Part shown: one piece after another, positions 8,350-17,422 of the stretch | How the letters are laid out: each line of letters opens with the position of its first letter | Numbering within the stretch: position 1 is the first letter of the stretch | Source: Methylophilaceae bacterium | Lineage (GTDB): Bacteria > Pseudomonadota > Gammaproteobacteria > Burkholderiales > Methylophilaceae | DNA: 59,935 nt | Assembly (NCBI GenBank): GCA_014378915.1 | Contig: JACMMS010000138.1 | Location: 1 to 59,935, forward strand | Direction of reading: 5' to 3' | Notes under the pieces: model-generated | Told to the model about the DNA's origin: nothing | The model's input: only the letters and a program-made list of their open reading frames with translations | Databases searched by the model: none | Made by a program: the position numbers and the translations under genes

Positions 8350-9711
8350 TTAGGCTTTAAATTGCATTAGTTTGGGTTGCCAATAAGCCATCATCTCAGT
8401 TAGCTGATGTAATGGAATCCCAGAAAAAACCCCAGCTTTGTGTTCATGCTTTTGATACTGCAATTGTCCAGCAATCCAAGTATGCGTTACCTGATTACTT
8501 GCCGTAGCGTAAACCAATTGTGATAGCGGATCAAAGCAAGGCTGTGATGCAATATTGCTCATTTTAACTGCAATTAAATCAGCCAGCTTACCGACTTCAA
8601 TCGAACCTATTTCTTGATCTAAACCAAGCGCCTTTGCACCATTAATAGTGGCCATTTCTAATGCTGCCATGGCGGGTACGCTTGCAGCATCAGCACTCAC
8701 TCCTTTAGCTAACAAGGCGCTCAAGCGCATTTCAGCAAACATATCTAAGCGGTTATTACTTGCTGCGCCATCTGTACCTATTCCCACATTCACTTGCTGA
8801 GCTAATAATTTTGATAATTGCGCAATACCGCTACCTAACTTTAAATTAGACGCTGGACAATGTGCAATATGACAACCATGCTGCGCTAAAAGTGCCATTT
8901 CATCGACCTGCAAATACACGCCGTGCGCCGCCACAAAATTGGGCCCAAGCAAGCCCAATTCCGCCAATCTTTTTAATGGACGCATACCGTATTGCGCCTC
9001 ACTTTGGGCTATCTCGTCTAATGTTTCATGTAAATGCGTATGAATACCTAGGCCCAACTCCTCTGCTAGTGTTATTAATGTTGTAAATGTTTGATCAGAA
9101 ACAGAGTATGGCGCATGTGGTGCAAAACTAGCTGTAATTAATGGATTATCGCCCCAGCTATCTTTAGCGTCAGATCCGCGCTTAATGTAATCTTCTGCAT
9201 CGTTAGCATAATTGGTAGGAAACTCAAGCACAACTAATCCGAGTTGTGCACGCATCCCAGCTCGGGTAACAGCTTCTGCTGCAGCTAACGGATAAAAATA
9301 CATATCGTTAAAAGTAGTAATGCCACCTTGCAACATTTCTGCACAACCCAACAAAGTACCATCGTGGACAAACTTTTCTGAAACTACCTTTTTTTCGGCT
9401 GGCCAAATATGATTATTTAACCATGGCATTAAAGATAAATCATCAGCTAAGCCACGCATTAGAGTCATCGCAGCATGTACATGCAAGTTAATTAAACCAG
9501 GCATCAATACATGTTCATCACATTTAACCGTATGATTCGGTTGATATTTTAAATTTATTTCAGAAATACTGCATATCTCTAATATCTTACTCTGATGGAT
9601 CACTACTGCCGAATATTCAAGCAATAGTCCGCTTGGTACTACAGGCAATAGCCACCGAGCTTCTATCACTAAATCTACGACAATCAGATCAACTTGCTGG
9701 AATTCGGACAT
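8350..9711 (-). CDS. TRZ/ATZ family amidohydrolase (MtaD-like deaminase)
   Basis: A 453-residue metal-dependent amidohydrolase close to 5-methylthioadenosine/S-adenosylhomocysteine deaminases. The metal site is visible: LINLHVHAAM (first two His), the HTHLHET strand, HCPASN and the GTDGAASNN loop with its metal Asp. The start at 9711 is an ATG; a TTG two codons upstream is an alternative. The gene precedes ubiG-gph, a conserved betaproteobacterial arrangement. Converting SAH or MTA would fit a methyltransferase-rich operon, but older annotations call this group chlorohydrolases, so the substrate is inference. Confidence 0.85.
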   Translation of the reverse strand: MSEFQQVDLIVVDLVIEARWLLPVVPSGLLLEYSAVVIHQSKILEICSISEINLKYQPNHTVKCDEHVLMPGLINLHVHAAMTLMRGLADDLSLMPWLNNHIWPAEKKVVSEKFVHDGTLLGCAEMLQGGITTFNDMYFYPLAAAEAVTRAGMRAQLGLVVLEFPTNYANDAEDYIKRGSDAKDSWGDNPLITASFAPHAPYSVSDQTFTTLITLAEELGLGIHTHLHETLDEIAQSEAQYGMRPLKRLAELGLLGPNFVAAHGVYLQVDEMALLAQHGCHIAHCPASNLKLGSGIAQLSKLLAQQVNVGIGTDGAASNNRLDMFAEMRLSALLAKGVSADAASVPAMAALEMATINGAKALGLDQEIGSIEVGKLADLIAVKMSNIASQPCFDPLSQLVYATASNQVTHTWIAGQLQYQKHEHKAGVFSGIPLHQLTEMMAYWQPKLMQFKA

Positions 9712-9753
9712 TTGCAACCAAATCTTAAAATTTAAATACCAAATCTATAAAAA

Positions 9754-9776
9754 AAGCCCCGCACTTGGCGGGGCTT
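9754..9776 (-). terminator. Intrinsic terminator of the ompA-like gene
   Basis: A perfect 9-bp stem AAGCCCCGC/GCGGGGCTT with a 5-base loop. On the minus strand it is followed by a run of seven T, so it is a strong terminator 34 bases after the ompA-like stop codon. Confidence 0.9.
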
Positions 9777-9809
9777 AAATTGTTCTATTTTGTAGTAGCA
9801 ATTTATTGC

Positions 9810-10919
9810 TTATTTGCAACCTGATTCACGTACTTTTTCTGCTGAAATAATAACGCGACGATTTGGTGCTAAGCACTCAATCAATTTTTTACCTTTAACA
9901 CCAGTACAAGCTTGAACTGGATCAGCTTCGCCTTTACCTACTGCGTGCAACCGAGAAGCATCAACACCTCCAGCAACTAAGTATTCTTTAACTTGGTTAG
10001 CACGACGCTCTGAAAGTTTTTGGTTGTACTTATCAGAACCTAAGCGGTCTGTATAACCCGTGACCATAACCACCTCGATATCAGGATTAGACTTCATTTT
10101 TTCAATAACACCAGCTAAAATTCCTTTGCCTAAATCCTTTAGTTTAGATTTATCAAATCCAAACAATTTTTCAGCAGAAATATCAACGGTTTCCATAGTT
10201 GGCTTACAGATTGGTGCCATTTCAACTGGTGCTGGTGCTGGTGCTGGTGCTGCTACAGCCACTGGAGCGGGTTCTGGTGCAGCTACTGGCGCTGGTTCAG
10301 GCGCAGCCATAGCAACTGGCGTTGGCGCACCAAAACGGAAGATACCACCTAAGCTAAGTAGTGTATTACCAATTGTGCCATCTGCATCAAAAGAAGTGCC
10401 GGGAGCTTTAGCACTTGATTTTGACCATTGATGGCGCAAATCAGCTTGCAAACCAAAAGAGTCACTGAATAAATACTGTGCACCTAGACCAACATTAGCC
10501 ATCCATGAATTTCTTGATCTGTTCTCTAATGTCGGGATGCCGCTATAGTCAACATTATTACGTGCAGCACCAAGGCCAGCCAATAAGAATGGACGGAAAT
10601 TGCTACGGCTAAACATGTATAAAGCGTCAACACCTAAAGTCGTTTGTTTGTAACGACCACCTGCCCCAGCAATACCTGTGTCTTCACCAGCACGGTTATA
10701 ACCTATACCGCCTTGAATGTCCCAGCTTTCACTCAACTCTTTTCCGAGTTTAAGGAAAACACCGCCTCCGTTATTAGCGTCTAAATCATTGTCTGTATTC
10801 ATGTAGCTAACGCCTGGTACTAAATACCAAGCACCGCGGTACATATCTTCAGCTACTGCTGAGAATGCAGCCAAACTTAAACTTGCTGCAACTGCTAGAC
10901 TAATAATGTTTTTCTTCAT
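9810..10919 (-). CDS. ompA: OmpA-family outer membrane protein
   Basis: 369 residues. A signal peptide (MKKNIISLAVAASLSL..., cleavage probably after SAVA, about residue 23) leads to an eight-strand beta-barrel domain (about 25-200). A Pro/Ala-rich linker (about 203-235) follows, then a C-terminal OmpA domain that binds peptidoglycan, with the motif GYTDRLGSDKYNQKLSERRA and the late NRRV segment. Two Cys pairs in the C-terminal part may form disulfides. AGGAG precedes the start. It has its own promoter and terminator, as expected for an abundant structural porin. Its place near ubiG-gph is common in related bacteria. Confidence 0.93.
   Translation of the reverse strand: MKKNIISLAVAASLSLAAFSAVAEDMYRGAWYLVPGVSYMNTDNDLDANNGGGVFLKLGKELSESWDIQGGIGYNRAGEDTGIAGAGGRYKQTTLGVDALYMFSRSNFRPFLLAGLGAARNNVDYSGIPTLENRSRNSWMANVGLGAQYLFSDSFGLQADLRHQWSKSSAKAPGTSFDADGTIGNTLLSLGGIFRFGAPTPVAMAAPEPAPVAAPEPAPVAVAAPAPAPAPVEMAPICKPTMETVDISAEKLFGFDKSKLKDLGKGILAGVIEKMKSNPDIEVVMVTGYTDRLGSDKYNQKLSERRANQVKEYLVAGGVDASRLHAVGKGEADPVQACTGVKGKKLIECLAPNRRVIISAEKVRESGCK
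10227..10250 (-). repeat. Hexanucleotide repeat in the ompA linker
   Basis: Four tandem copies of TGGTGC (plus-strand reading) encode the Ala-Pro repeats of the linker between barrel and peptidoglycan domain. The unit is six bases, so a change in copy number would keep the reading frame. Confidence 0.8.
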
Positions 10920-10966
10920 TCTTGATTACTCCTAATTGAATTACATGTACAAAAAATCATAAAATC

Positions 10967-10995
10967 ATCATACCTAATATTAATTAAGTATGCAA
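10967..10995 (-). promoter_or_regulatory. Sigma-70 promoter of the ompA-like gene
   Basis: On the minus strand TTGCAT (10995-10990) and TATGAT (10972-10967) are separated by exactly 17 bases. Transcription would begin about 40 bases before the start codon. It is one of the clearest promoters in the window. Confidence 0.8.
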
Positions 10996-11010
10996 CGCGA
11001 GAATGGCTGT

Positions 11011-11736
11011 TTAGTGGGCTATTTCGGTTAATTTGTTGTATTTTAGCAACATATTTTTTATCTGTATTATTTTGCTAATATCTAGTTTAGATTGCCTATT
11101 TAAATCTTGGCAAACGCCCCCCCTGAAGCCTAAATAACTTGGCTTTAAACGAACCAGGTTATCCACTGATCCTAATTGTAAAGAGCCCGCTAAACCGCTA
11201 ATAAATTCATACTGCCCACAAACTTCAATGAACTCTGTTAATAATGCTATTGAAAGATGATAAATGAGGCTTTGACCATTCTTATGTGCGGTATCCAACA
11301 TAACCCCATCAAAACCTATTTTTTTTAATGATGGCATAATGCCCATTGCTAAATTTTGGTCGGCAAATAGCACAGCAACTAATTTTACTTTGTTGTTTTT
11401 TAATTGATTTACTTTTTCTATAAAGCCTATGTCCGACAACAAACTTTCTGCCAAGGCTGTACTTAATGCAATTTTGACAATATCAACGCCTAAACTAGCC
11501 GTATGCTCAATAGCTAAATTTAAATCTAAAATGGATTGATGATGTTCGCCAACCGTTGCACTAACTAGGGTACGGTGATTAATTGTCTGCACAATATCGT
11601 GCGTTATTTGGTAAGGCAACGCACCTAATGCACCAACGTTTGGATCTTTTAAATCAATAATATCGGCACCAGCATTCATGGCGATTAATGCTTCTGTAGT
11701 ATTAGTGACGCTAATAAGTAATTGTGTGTTCGTCAT
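11011..11736 (-). CDS. mfnB: (5-formylfuran-3-yl)methyl phosphate synthase
   Basis: 241 residues of the MfnB family (formerly DUF556). The enzyme condenses two glyceraldehyde-3-phosphate molecules into the furan precursor of methanofuran/methylofuran. It is a TIM-barrel protein; K30 in DLKDPNVGALG matches the Schiff-base Lys of the archaeal enzyme and K152 in DTAHKNG matches the second catalytic Lys. The gene starts nine bases after the DUF447 stop. It supplies the furan cofactor used by the FhcABCD complex encoded at 51.9-56.7 kb. This family is confined largely to methanogens and H4MPT-using methylotrophs. Confidence 0.92.
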   Translation of the reverse strand: MTNTQLLISVTNTTEALIAMNAGADIIDLKDPNVGALGALPYQITHDIVQTINHRTLVSATVGEHHQSILDLNLAIEHTASLGVDIVKIALSTALAESLLSDIGFIEKVNQLKNNKVKLVAVLFADQNLAMGIMPSLKKIGFDGVMLDTAHKNGQSLIYHLSIALLTEFIEVCGQYEFISGLAGSLQLGSVDNLVRLKPSYLGFRGGVCQDLNRQSKLDISKIIQIKNMLLKYNKLTEIAH

Positions 11737-11745
11737 ATGCCTAAG

Positions 11746-12318
11746 TTAAACTTTACTCGATATATTTTGATAGATTTTCTCGACCAGCCAGCCCCAAGCT
11801 TCTAGCTCGCGCTCACCTGCTGTTTTATCAATGGCAATTTGTAAATACTGCATTTCATTTTGAATTTTTTCGATGGGTAGCATATGCAAGCGACTCACCA
11901 ATACAGCCAATTCTACCACAGCGGATTGAGCACGATTAAAACCTTGAAATGGCTTATGATTAGCTTGATACACCACATCAAATACTAAAGTTGGTCGAAC
12001 ATTATCTTCGTTTACTTCAATTAAATGCAACTCTTTATGCGCTAAAGCTCCATCCAAAGCATGGCCTGAAATAATATTGGCAGACTTTAACTTCCATGTT
12101 TGGTGCTCAGTTAAGGCACCTGCAAAAATACGTACATCATCAGTAAAATTGATTACTGCCGACTTAGTCGCAATTACATTACTCAAGGTAGTAGATGGAC
12201 GAAATGGTGAAATGAGCACTTGATCATTTTGGTAACGAATGCCGAATGGCGTTACATGAGGCTTTCCAGCAACATCATTTGTCACTACTATCGTTTCAAA
12301 AATCATCTGTTGAGTCAT
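11746..12318 (-). CDS. DUF447 family protein of the H4MPT/methylofuran gene set
   Basis: 190 residues with no signal peptide or membrane segment. The sequence (MIFETIVVTND... HVTPFGIRY, and later INFTDDV) matches the DUF447 family, which has an FMN-binding split-barrel fold in archaea and is found with C1-cofactor genes. The start codon overlaps the DUF6513 stop by four bases (ATGA), so the two proteins are translationally coupled. A flavin-dependent or structural role in methylofuran or H4MPT synthesis is inference; no catalytic residue can be named. Confidence 0.82.
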   Translation of the reverse strand: MTQQMIFETIVVTNDVAGKPHVTPFGIRYQNDQVLISPFRPSTTLSNVIATKSAVINFTDDVRIFAGALTEHQTWKLKSANIISGHALDGALAHKELHLIEVNEDNVRPTLVFDVVYQANHKPFQGFNRAQSAVVELAVLVSRLHMLPIEKIQNEMQYLQIAIDKTAGERELEAWGWLVEKIYQNISSKV

Positions 12319-13820
12319 AAATTTGGTTTTGTGATAGTTTCATTAGAAGCAATTTCAGTCAATAATCTCTGGTTTTTATTAGTCTTTTCTACTTTTGAGG
12401 CCTCACGGTGCGATGAGCTACCAAAAGCATCCTTCTTAGGCGTCCCTACCCCCCAATTAAGTTCTTCATCTTGAACGTAACGTTTTTTTAGCTGCCATGC
12501 AATTTGCGCGCGTGCTAACTCTACACCCAAATAAAATGCGTGTGAGGCATCATTTTCCACCTTTAAAAACGGATAAAATTTAAACGGGTCAAGTTCCGTA
12601 AATAAGCCATCTCTATTGAAGATATGCACGCCTTCTTCAGACACTTGAATCCTAAAGCTGGGGTCTTTAATTTGAGAAGCTAACTCGGCAATTTCTTCAT
12701 TAGTATAAGTAAATGGGCGTCTATCATGTAAGCCCATCAAACCGTTACCATAACCACGAGGAAGTCGATTATCATCATGTGCGGCATGCATCATACGGCG
12801 AGCAACATCCGCTTCAGCAATCGCATTGACGGCATGCGAGCTCACAGACGTTGCTAAAACAGCATTGATATTAAGTTCACTAATCATGCCAAACAGCAAT
12901 GCATTAATACCTGTAGTATCGGCTTCAGTAAGCTCAGTTAAATTGCCAATACCCATCATAATAGAGATTTCTGGGTATTTTTTACGTAGCTTTTGATAGC
13001 GCACAATAGACGTGGTGAAACCGAAATGTATCGGGTCTAGAATTGCATCCGCAATAAAGGCTCTACCCTTAGCTTGACAATGTTCAATAGCACGATATAA
13101 AGATGCTAAACCACCACGCTTACCACGATTAGCCTCTGGAATAAGAATAGGTGTTGAGGGCACTTCATCGGCAATCCATAAGGTTTTTTCAGTTAGGCTT
13201 AGTAGATAGTCTGCACCTGATTTTCCTGCCAGCAATAAATCATCTGTATTAAGAGAATCAACGCTCACTTTTAATCCATGCTCGTGCAAGGCCTGAATTG
13301 TTTCGCTTAAGTGTGGAAATGGCGTATTGGGCAAGCAACCTAAATCAATCACATTAGCCCCCTGTTGACTAAAGCTCTGTGCTTTCGCAACTATACCAGC
13401 CACACTTAAAAATGGTGCATCAACAATTTCCGCAAAAATATCTACTGAGTATTTTGATAAATCTGGCACTTTTGCACCTTGTCCAAAATACTGTGGCAAA
13501 TCTTTTAAGTCATTTGGGCCTAGCTCAATGGGCACGCCGTACTTGGCTTGCAAAGGTCTTAGATCACCTTGGCATAGCCCAGGTAAAATAATCTTGTCTG
13601 CATCATTAATATTATTTAAGCGCCGCGCTATAAGCTGTGGCGTCATTAGCGCAGCAACAGATACACCTATTTGCTCTACCCGATAATTAAATGGTTCAGT
13701 TTTAGGATTACTTTGCACTTCTTTCAAAACCTTGTGTAAGCTTTTTTCCGCAAGTTTACCTGTCACAAATAATAGGTTCTTGGGTTTAACTGTAGATGAT
13801 ATTTTTTGTCGTTTTGTCAT
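12315..13820 (-). CDS. DUF6513 dihydropteroate synthase-like protein
   Basis: 501 residues. An N-terminal segment (about 12-120, beginning LLFVTGKLAEKSL) precedes a TIM-barrel region (about 150-370) related to pterin-binding enzymes, with NVIDLGCLPNTPFP, KVSVDSL and an IMMGIGN strand. The C-terminal part ends in a charged tail. This family is a fixed member of H4MPT gene clusters in methylotrophic bacteria and archaea. A role in pterin or furan cofactor assembly is likely, but I know of no proven reaction. It sits 53 bases after the DmrB-like gene and overlaps DUF447. Confidence 0.82.
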   Translation of the reverse strand: MTKRQKISSTVKPKNLLFVTGKLAEKSLHKVLKEVQSNPKTEPFNYRVEQIGVSVAALMTPQLIARRLNNINDADKIILPGLCQGDLRPLQAKYGVPIELGPNDLKDLPQYFGQGAKVPDLSKYSVDIFAEIVDAPFLSVAGIVAKAQSFSQQGANVIDLGCLPNTPFPHLSETIQALHEHGLKVSVDSLNTDDLLLAGKSGADYLLSLTEKTLWIADEVPSTPILIPEANRGKRGGLASLYRAIEHCQAKGRAFIADAILDPIHFGFTTSIVRYQKLRKKYPEISIMMGIGNLTELTEADTTGINALLFGMISELNINAVLATSVSSHAVNAIAEADVARRMMHAAHDDNRLPRGYGNGLMGLHDRRPFTYTNEEIAELASQIKDPSFRIQVSEEGVHIFNRDGLFTELDPFKFYPFLKVENDASHAFYLGVELARAQIAWQLKKRYVQDEELNWGVGTPKKDAFGSSSHREASKVEKTNKNQRLLTEIASNETITKPNL

Positions 13821-13873
13821 GCGATTTTTGACATATTTAAGTAAATCATATCAAAACAATGAATCCACACGAC

Positions 13874-14440
13874 TTAAGCGAGTCTATTTAAACGGTTGAG
13901 AATTGCATTGTGCAGGGAAGGAATATCAGCTACCACGGCAGTAAGTTCAAATTTTGCTAGCTTTTGTACATTATCCAAATCAACTTGACGTGGATAAACT
14001 TGTACTATATTTTCACGTGGAGCCTCTGATTCAATAAATAATGAATCAGGAGCAGGCGCAGTGTCACAAGCAAATATAATGCTCGACACACGAGTTTTTC
14101 CAGCTTGTGCGAACAGGTTGGTAACAAGGCTATCAGAGAATCCATACGCCATTTTAGCCACCGTGTTCGATGTGGCAGGCGCAATCACCAAAGTGTGATA
14201 TTTGCCTCCGTAAAACAGCTCCACAGGTATGCTGCTCGCAGTTTTATCTTGGTACACTTTATGACCAGTTGAATCTAAATCTGTTTGAAAACCATATTGC
14301 TTGATAATTTCAGCAGCAGCTTTACTTAAAAAAATATCGACATTCTCAAGGGTTTTCAACAAAGCTAAAGATTCACGTAAATAGTGCCCAGAGCCAGTAA
14401 TTGCCCATGCTAAACGCTGATTGGCTACATTATTTCTCAT
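13874..14440 (-). CDS. dmrB: Dihydromethanopterin reductase-like flavoprotein (DmrB/AfpA)
   Basis: 188 residues of the flavoprotein family with a Rossmann-like fold and FMN binding. WAITGSGHYLRES (about 12-24) is the nucleotide-binding start, and VIAPATSNTVAKMAYG is the typical flavin-contact segment. It resembles archaeal AfpA and bacterial DmrB, which reduces dihydromethanopterin to H4MPT in the last step of cofactor synthesis. It begins 23 bases after the purA stop and leads the run DmrB-DUF6513-DUF447-MfnB. The exact assignment as reductase rests on context and family resemblance. Confidence 0.8.
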   Translation of the reverse strand: MRNNVANQRLAWAITGSGHYLRESLALLKTLENVDIFLSKAAAEIIKQYGFQTDLDSTGHKVYQDKTASSIPVELFYGGKYHTLVIAPATSNTVAKMAYGFSDSLVTNLFAQAGKTRVSSIIFACDTAPAPDSLFIESEAPRENIVQVYPRQVDLDNVQKLAKFELTAVVADIPSLHNAILNRLNRLA

Positions 14441-14463
14441 GTGCTGATAAAATAAAAAACATA

Positions 14464-15798
14464 CTACGCAGCAAAAGGATGTTGTAGGACAATCGTCTCA
14501 TCCCGTTCTGGGCCTGTCGAAACAATGGCAATTGGCACGCCGCATAAGGCTTCTAAGCGCATAAGATAGTTCTGCGCATTTTTGGGCAAACCATCCCAAG
14601 TTTTCACTCCAAAGGTATTGTCATGCCAACCTGCAACAGTCTCGTAGATTGGCTTACAACGTGATACATCATCTGCACCAACTGGCAACATATCGATGAC
14701 TTTGCCATCCAGTTCATAGCCCGTACAAATATCAAGCGAGTCAATACCGTCTAATACATCAAGCTTGGTAATGCATAAGCCTGTGAGGCCATTAATACGT
14801 GCTGAACGGCGCAATGCAGCGGAATCAAACCAGCCACAACGACGCTTACGCTTAGTCACAGTGCCAATCTCCTGACCTTTATTAGACATTTGGTAACCAG
14901 GCACGCCCGCAGTTTCAATATCTAATTCGCTAGGGAAAGGACCACCGCCCACACGGGTTGTGTAAGCTTTAGTAATACCCAATACGTAGTGCAACATATT
15001 AGCGCCAACACCAGTGCCAGCAGAAGCTTGGCCTGCAATACAGTTACTTGATGTGACGTATGGATATGTGCCGTGATCGATATCTAACAACGTGCCCTGT
15101 GCACCCTCAAACAACAGATTATCGCCCCTATCATTAGCTGCATAAAGCTCGGCAGAAATATCGGCTATCATTGGTTTAAGGGCAATTGCATGCTGCATGC
15201 TAGCATCATATTGCTGATTGTAATCAACGGCTTGTGCACCCAAATACTGCGTGAGTACAAAGTTATGATAATCCATCACATCGCGTAATTTTTCAGCAAA
15301 GCGCTCAGGATAAAATAAATCATAAACGCGTAATGCACGACGTGCTACTTTATCTTCATAGGTTGGGCCAATACCTTTTCCTGTGGTGCCAATTTTTTTA
15401 TCCGCACTACGTTTAGCTTCACGCGCGATATCCACAGCCACGTGGTGACTTAAAATTAATGGACAGCCTGGGCTTACTTTTAAACGACCTTTCACCTCTA
15501 AACCATTTTTTTCAAGTGCAATAATTTCGCCCAATAAATGACCCGCATCTAACACAACGCCATTACCAATATAGCAATTAATACCAGATCGTACGATGCC
15601 GGATGGCACCAAGTTTAACTTATACACACGCTGTGCATCACCTTGACCAACAACCAATGTGTGGCCTGCATTATGTCCACCTTGAAAGCGCACTACACCT
15701 TGCGCATGGTCAGTTAGCCAATCAACAATTTTACCTTTACCTTCATCACCCCATTGCGTACCAATGACTACTATGTTTTTTGCGGTGCTTTTTACCAT
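14464..15798 (-). CDS. purA: Adenylosuccinate synthetase
   Basis: 444 residues. The enzyme joins IMP and aspartate using GTP, the first committed step to AMP. Visible motifs are the P-loop-like [11 protein letters not shown] (about 13-23), the catalytic Asp of DEGKGK and HNAGHT with its catalytic His, [14 protein letters not shown], and [10 protein letters not shown]. Length and motifs are normal. It follows hisZ in the hfq-hflX-hflK-hflC-hisZ-purA order that is standard in Betaproteobacteria. Confidence 0.97.
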   Translation of the reverse strand: MVKSTAKNIVVIGTQWGDEGKGKIVDWLTDHAQGVVRFQGGHNAGHTLVVGQGDAQRVYKLNLVPSGIVRSGINCYIGNGVVLDAGHLLGEIIALEKNGLEVKGRLKVSPGCPLILSHHVAVDIAREAKRSADKKIGTTGKGIGPTYEDKVARRALRVYDLFYPERFAEKLRDVMDYHNFVLTQYLGAQAVDYNQQYDASMQHAIALKPMIADISAELYAANDRGDNLLFEGAQGTLLDIDHGTYPYVTSSNCIAGQASAGTGVGANMLHYVLGITKAYTTRVGGGPFPSELDIETAGVPGYQMSNKGQEIGTVTKRKRRCGWFDSAALRRSARINGLTGLCITKLDVLDGIDSLDICTGYELDGKVIDMLPVGADDVSRCKPIYETVAGWHDNTFGVKTWDGLPKNAQNYLMRLEALCGVPIAIVSTGPERDETIVLQHPFAA

Positions 15799-15858
15799 AA
15801 TTTACTTAATATTTATACTTTTAAATTGTTTAATTGTTACTGTTTCTAGACTTTGATT

Positions 15859-17022
15859 CTAAATTTTAACAACATGCCAGCCAGAGTTGTAATGCTCTAG
15901 TTTACGGTCGCAATTGAGCTCACCTCGATGTTCTTCGTGGCCTGAAAGTTCTTGAATCACGATTTCGCCATCATGGCGTAAAGCTTCAATTTTTGCGATC
16001 AAATCCAGATCATTACCTAGCGGCGCAAATATCGCTTTAGGTAAAACGGCAGGCGGCAATGCTAGCACCACACCACGTAAATCTAAACTAAAGCCTGAAG
16101 CACAACGCGCACGACCAAATACTGAACCCACTTCATCATAACGTCCACCCAGCGCTAATGGACCTGAGCAACCATGCGCATAGGCAGCAAAAACCATGCC
16201 GCTGTGGTAATGGTAACCCCGTAACTCGCTTAAATCGAAACCTACTTTTACACCTAAATCTGCAAGCTGGTTACTCACCTGACGTATATCTTGCAAAGCT
16301 TGTTGAATGACTGGAGTAGCTGGTAAGATTTTTTCTGCTTGATCAATAATACTCACATCACCATTTAAATCAGTCAAACTGATTAAAGCATTATGTATTG
16401 CTTTGTCCAAACCCTTGGCTAGCTGGCTAACCGCTGACTTATCTTTACTTTGTAGCGCGGCATATAAAGCCTGCTCTAAAGCGTCACTTAATTTGTTTTC
16501 TTTAACCAGACTGCCGAAAATGCCAACATGACTAAAATCAATATGTAGATCTTTAATACCAGTTGCCTGAAGGGCTTTAATCATTAAACGCTGAATTTCG
16601 ATATCACTCTCAACCCCAGCATGACCATATAACTCGGCGCCAACTTGCAGCGGCTCGCGTGTCTGAGCCAGCCCATCTGCCTTAGTACGCAAGACACTGC
16701 CAGCATAACAGAGACGGGTAACACCTTGATTATTAAGCATATGTGCATCAATACGTGCTGTTTGTGGCGTCATATCAGCGCGCACGCCCATTAAGCGCCC
16801 AGTCAACTGATCCACCACTTTAAAGGTTGCAATGTCTAAATCATGACCAGTGCCTGTAATCAACGACTCTAAATATTCCAACATGGGTGGAATAACATAC
16901 TGATATCCATGTGATCTAAATAAATCGAGCAAGCGACGACGCAGCTGCTCAATGCGCGCAGCTTCTGTGGGCAGCACATCTTCAATATATTCGGGGAGTA
17001 ACCAATTATCCATACGTGGCAA
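15859..17022 (-). CDS. hisZ: ATP phosphoribosyltransferase regulatory subunit
   Basis: 387 residues of the HisZ family, a paralogue of histidyl-tRNA synthetase without charging activity. It combines with short-form HisG to catalyse and feedback-control the first step of histidine synthesis. The class II synthetase-like core shows MGVRADMTPQTARI (motif 2 region) and the C-terminal ALGGRYDEVG. It lacks the anticodon-binding domain, unlike HisS at 45.7-47.0 kb. HisG is not in this window. Confidence 0.93.
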   Translation of the reverse strand: MPRMDNWLLPEYIEDVLPTEAARIEQLRRRLLDLFRSHGYQYVIPPMLEYLESLITGTGHDLDIATFKVVDQLTGRLMGVRADMTPQTARIDAHMLNNQGVTRLCYAGSVLRTKADGLAQTREPLQVGAELYGHAGVESDIEIQRLMIKALQATGIKDLHIDFSHVGIFGSLVKENKLSDALEQALYAALQSKDKSAVSQLAKGLDKAIHNALISLTDLNGDVSIIDQAEKILPATPVIQQALQDIRQVSNQLADLGVKVGFDLSELRGYHYHSGMVFAAYAHGCSGPLALGGRYDEVGSVFGRARCASGFSLDLRGVVLALPPAVLPKAIFAPLGNDLDLIAKIEALRHDGEIVIQELSGHEEHRGELNCDRKLEHYNSGWHVVKI

Positions 17023-17190
17023 ACACTTTTGGGAGTTTTTATTTAAGAATAAGTTGAGATTATAACGTTGAATTACAAATTAGCTAAATTCACTCAATTT
17101 TTTAACACTTTTATTAAGCGTTAATTAGGCTGGTTAAGTTAACTTTCAACCCTCTCACCATCAAGCTATTTTTTACAGACTTTAACCTGC

Positions 17191-17379
17191 TTAGTGCTTA
17201 CTCAAATAAATTAGCACCATACCAGCGACTAGTGAAATTAAGCCCATAAATCTTAATTGACCATCTTTGAGTTCAATTAGACGTTTAAATGTTTCACGCC
17301 AACTTTTTGGGCTTATAAATGGGAATAGGCCTTCAAAAACAAACATAAACCCAAACGCTAATAACAGTAGATCACGCAT
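17191..17379 (-). CDS. DUF2065 small membrane protein
   Basis: 62 residues with two hydrophobic segments (about 2-22 and 42-60) separated by a short basic loop. It matches the DUF2065 (YjeT-like) family, normally found between hflC and hisZ/purA as here. Function is unknown; location suggests association with the HflKC membrane complex. Confidence 0.85.
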   Translation of the reverse strand: MRDLLLLAFGFMFVFEGLFPFISPKSWRETFKRLIELKDGQLRFMGLISLVAGMVLIYLSKH

Positions 17380-17422
17380 TTATTTATGTGAGATTAAATG
17401 GGATTAATGGCTATTTCAAGCT

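Noticed and set aside
10060-10431. Plus-strand frame with Gly/Ala repeats opposite the ompA-like gene
   Set aside because: It is the shadow of the Ala-Pro linker codons; the real gene is on the minus strand with signal peptide, promoter and terminator.
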